From Zantedeschia hybrid cultivar (Eukaryota; Streptophyta; Magnoliopsida; Alismatales; Araceae), in the NCBI GenBank assembly GCA_030544215.1, contig JARZZO010000003.1:506001-570000 (forward strand): a stretch of DNA of 64,000 nt. The letters are read 5' to 3'. A program made the position numbers and the translations under genes. Each line of letters opens with the position of its first letter. The first letter of the stretch is position 1. This document shows, in pieces, positions 62,185-64,000 of the stretch. Under the pieces are notes generated by a model that searched no databases, was not told the origin of the DNA, and saw only the letters and a list, made by a program, of their open reading frames with translations.

Positions 62185-63011
62185 CACATGCATGCTGGAG
62201 CCCTACCTTTAGGAGAAGCCTCAGACGGGAAGAAGTGGTGGATTTGACGGAATTACTTCAATTGCTTCAACGTCACCATTTGTCGCCTCTTTCTTGGGAT
62301 ACTTGGTCATGGAAGATTCTAATGGTAAATTTTCAGTCAGATCAGCTTACTTGGTTATTGCCGATGGGGGGACTAGACATCCGTTTTTCACTAGTGTGTG
62401 GAAAGTCAAAAGTCCTCTCAAGGTGCAGCTGCTGTTATAGAGGACCTCCCTCAATCTGTCTTCCAATTTGTGATAGATTATGGCTCTTTATGCAAGCACT
62501 GAATGCCTGCTGCTGCCTTTGTGCGGAGGAAGACAACAGTGTGGACCATATCATCACGGCCTGCTCCTTTTCTGAGGAGGTGTGGCAATTGCTTTTTCGG
62601 CGTCTTCAGCTTGAATACCAAGCCTGTGATTCTGTGGATAATCTACTGCTTTCTTGGGGTAGACATTGGCCTTGGAAAGGAGACACTATTCTTTGGTGGC
62701 TGATTTTGCACGCTACTGTTTGGGCATTATGGACTGAGTGAAAAAGAAGAATCTTTAGGAGGGAGGCATCTACCATGGAGAGGGTAGCATCTTTGGTTTG
62801 TAAGAAGGTCAAAGAGTGGGCAACTATCAACTATAAGGTGGATCATTGTAATTCTTCCTTTTTTGGTTAATTGGGGAGAGAGATTAGTGTTGCCCCTTTC
62901 TTTGGGCATTTTATTTGGTTTAGGTGGACTTTTGTTCTTGTCCCCTATTTACTTGTACATGCTTCCTTCATTTATAATACAAGTGGTACCATCCACATTC
63001 CAAAAAAAAAG

Positions 63012-63150
63012 ATCTGGTTGATCAAAATCTGATCCATCCAACTTACCTGTCCCCAAATTCCACAAGGGTCATCACCTGAAAGTAGTCCCATCTCAAACTA
63101 TGATAAACCTTCTCAGAATCTAGCTTTTTAACCGTCCCCCACTTTTCTTG
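63012..63150 (-). mobile_element. L1-type LINE remnant, right piece
   Basis: The minus strand reads a degenerate reverse transcriptase segment (SEKVYHSLRWDYFQVMTLVEFG). It joins in frame with the left piece at 56801 when one copy of the 14-bp target duplication is removed, showing that the plus-strand L1 split it. Confidence 0.75.
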
Positions 63151-63384
63151 ATACTTCATGAGATGCATACTTTCTTCACTGACATATCTTGTTGATTGAA
63201 TTTCTATCATTTGATCATTTTAATGGCAATTTAGACTTTATAGACTGAAATCTTGCACTTAATCTTGCACTTTAAATGTCATTGATTGTAAATCAATGTT
63301 ATTTTTAATTTTTTATGGGTTTTGGACTTGATTTTGAGCCTGTCTTAGATGCTTTTGGCGCCCTTTGGACCCATATTCTTGATA
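63151..63384. other. Spacer between LINE remnants
   Basis: AT-rich; nothing recognised. Confidence 0.4.
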
Positions 63385-64000
63385 TTGGAGGAAGATATTG
63401 TGATACCTTTGATCAAAGGCAGAGGAGATATGAAGACTTTTAATAATTATCACAGAATTAAAATTATGGGTCATGCTATGAAACATTAGCAGTAATTGGA
63501 AAGCATCTTAGGCTTGTGGTTAATGTTGGAGAAACTGAGTTTGATTTCATGCTAGGTAGATATATTACATAAGCTGCTTTCCTATTGAAGGAATGACTAT
63601 AAACAGAGAGATGGAAAGACCTACATCATTGTTTTTATTGATTTAGAGAAGGCATATGTCCGGGTGCTAATAAAGTTGATTTTGTGGATATTAGAGAAGA
63701 CAGGAGTCTCTAGAGGATACATCGATGTGGTTAAAGGACTAGGTACTAGTGTGGGAAGCATCACCGGAGAGACTTTGCAAGTTTCCTTTCATGTGGTTGG
63801 GTCCCTATATCTTTTCTGTCCATTAACAAAACATTTAAATTATGAGATCTCTGTGTTTGCGGATGATATTATTTTAATTGATAAGAACAAAGATGGTTTA
63901 GATGATAAGTTTGAATATGTCGAGATGGCTTAGAATCTAAGCTTTTATGTTTACTCAAATTAAAAGTATTTGAAATAGGTTTTGATTGGCGGATAAGTTG
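63385..64000 (+). mobile_element. RTE-type LINE fragment (reverse transcriptase), runs off window
   Basis: Broken frames match the RTE reverse transcriptase: NNYHRIKIM near 63446, IIVFIDLEKAYVRV (63625-63668) and the catalytic-type FADDIILID (63857-63883). Same family as the copies at 37.7 and 48.9 kb. Confidence 0.8.

Larger units (their letters stand above)
56802..63011 (+). mobile_element. Near full-length L1-type LINE with target duplication
   Basis: Flanked by identical ATCTGGTTGATCAA (56788-56801 and 63012-63025) and ending in an A run (63002-63010). ORF1 part: zinc knuckle CYRCLLKGHRIREC near 56953-56994. ORF2 remnant 58843-62870: endonuclease (MRIISWNVRAVGG, LGGDFNATV), reverse transcriptase (TFVVLIPKKVGTDNLRDYMPIS, VLKLDFEKAYNRVN, GLRQGDPISP, catalytic QYVDDTILFF near 60896-60925), then the zf-RVT tail (CCCLCAEEDNSVDHIITAC). 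Several stops and frameshifts, plus a 394-bp insertion, make it inactive. Long G, T and C runs lie in the ORF1-ORF2 region. Confidence 0.92.

Noticed and set aside
61537..62741. Long overlapping open frames on both strands rich in Arg, Tyr, Pro, Gly and Val
   Set aside because: They come from the GTACCGG foldback element, whose repeats lack stop codons in several frames; parts outside it are L1 sequence. Not a gene.

Overview
This window is nuclear DNA from a flowering plant. All protein genes have plant-type relatives, introns are long (up to about 9.4 kb), and the spaces between and inside genes are filled with LINEs, small inverted-repeat elements, simple repeats and a piece of plastid rRNA. 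Low gene density and abundant RTE and L1 LINEs suggest a medium or large genome, perhaps a woody or early-diverging angiosperm, but the species cannot be fixed from the sequence. No prokaryotic features, CRISPR arrays or operons were seen.

Layout: (1) 1-4493, minus: a START-domain lipid-binding protein gene whose 3' end lies off the left edge, with a GATCGG-rich transposon-like insert in an intron. (2) 4.8-9.6 kb: spacer without a recognisable gene. (3) 9660-20891, minus: a complete YTH-domain (ECT type) m6A-reader gene in nine coding exons; all splice phases agree and it encodes about 634 residues. Its introns hold a foldback element, a SINE-like piece and about 860 bp of plastid 23S rDNA. 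(4) 23048-24185, minus: a decayed, intronless F-box/LRR (FBL12-like) pseudogene, directly abutting (5) 24169-26507, minus: a two-exon At4g08330-like CxxC/CxxC protein gene. (6) 29889-30932, minus: an intact U5 snRNP 40 kDa WD40 protein gene (SNRNP40 type), apparently with a long 5'UTR intron. (7) 36-43.5 kb: transposon and simple-sequence territory: a small inverted-repeat element with a 10-bp target duplication, an RTE LINE remnant, an LTR-like block, and AT-rich Helitron-like repeats. (8) 43748-55637, plus: a complete RanBP2-type zinc-finger gene (At1g67325-like, three fingers) whose seventh intron is 9.4 kb, appears to use a GC donor, and contains an RTE LINE interrupted by a truncated L1. 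(9) 56.2-63.1 kb: a minus-strand L1 remnant split by a near full-length plus-strand L1 with a 14-bp target duplication, itself split by a 394-bp hAT-like foldback element made of GTACCGG palindromes. (10) 63.4-64.0 kb: a third RTE LINE copy running off the right edge.

The genes are not a pathway cluster, although three act on RNA (YTH reader, U5 snRNP protein, RanBP2-type zinc-finger protein). No coordinated system was identified; the most unusual material is structural: palindrome-rich elements, nested insertions and repeat-altered splice sites.
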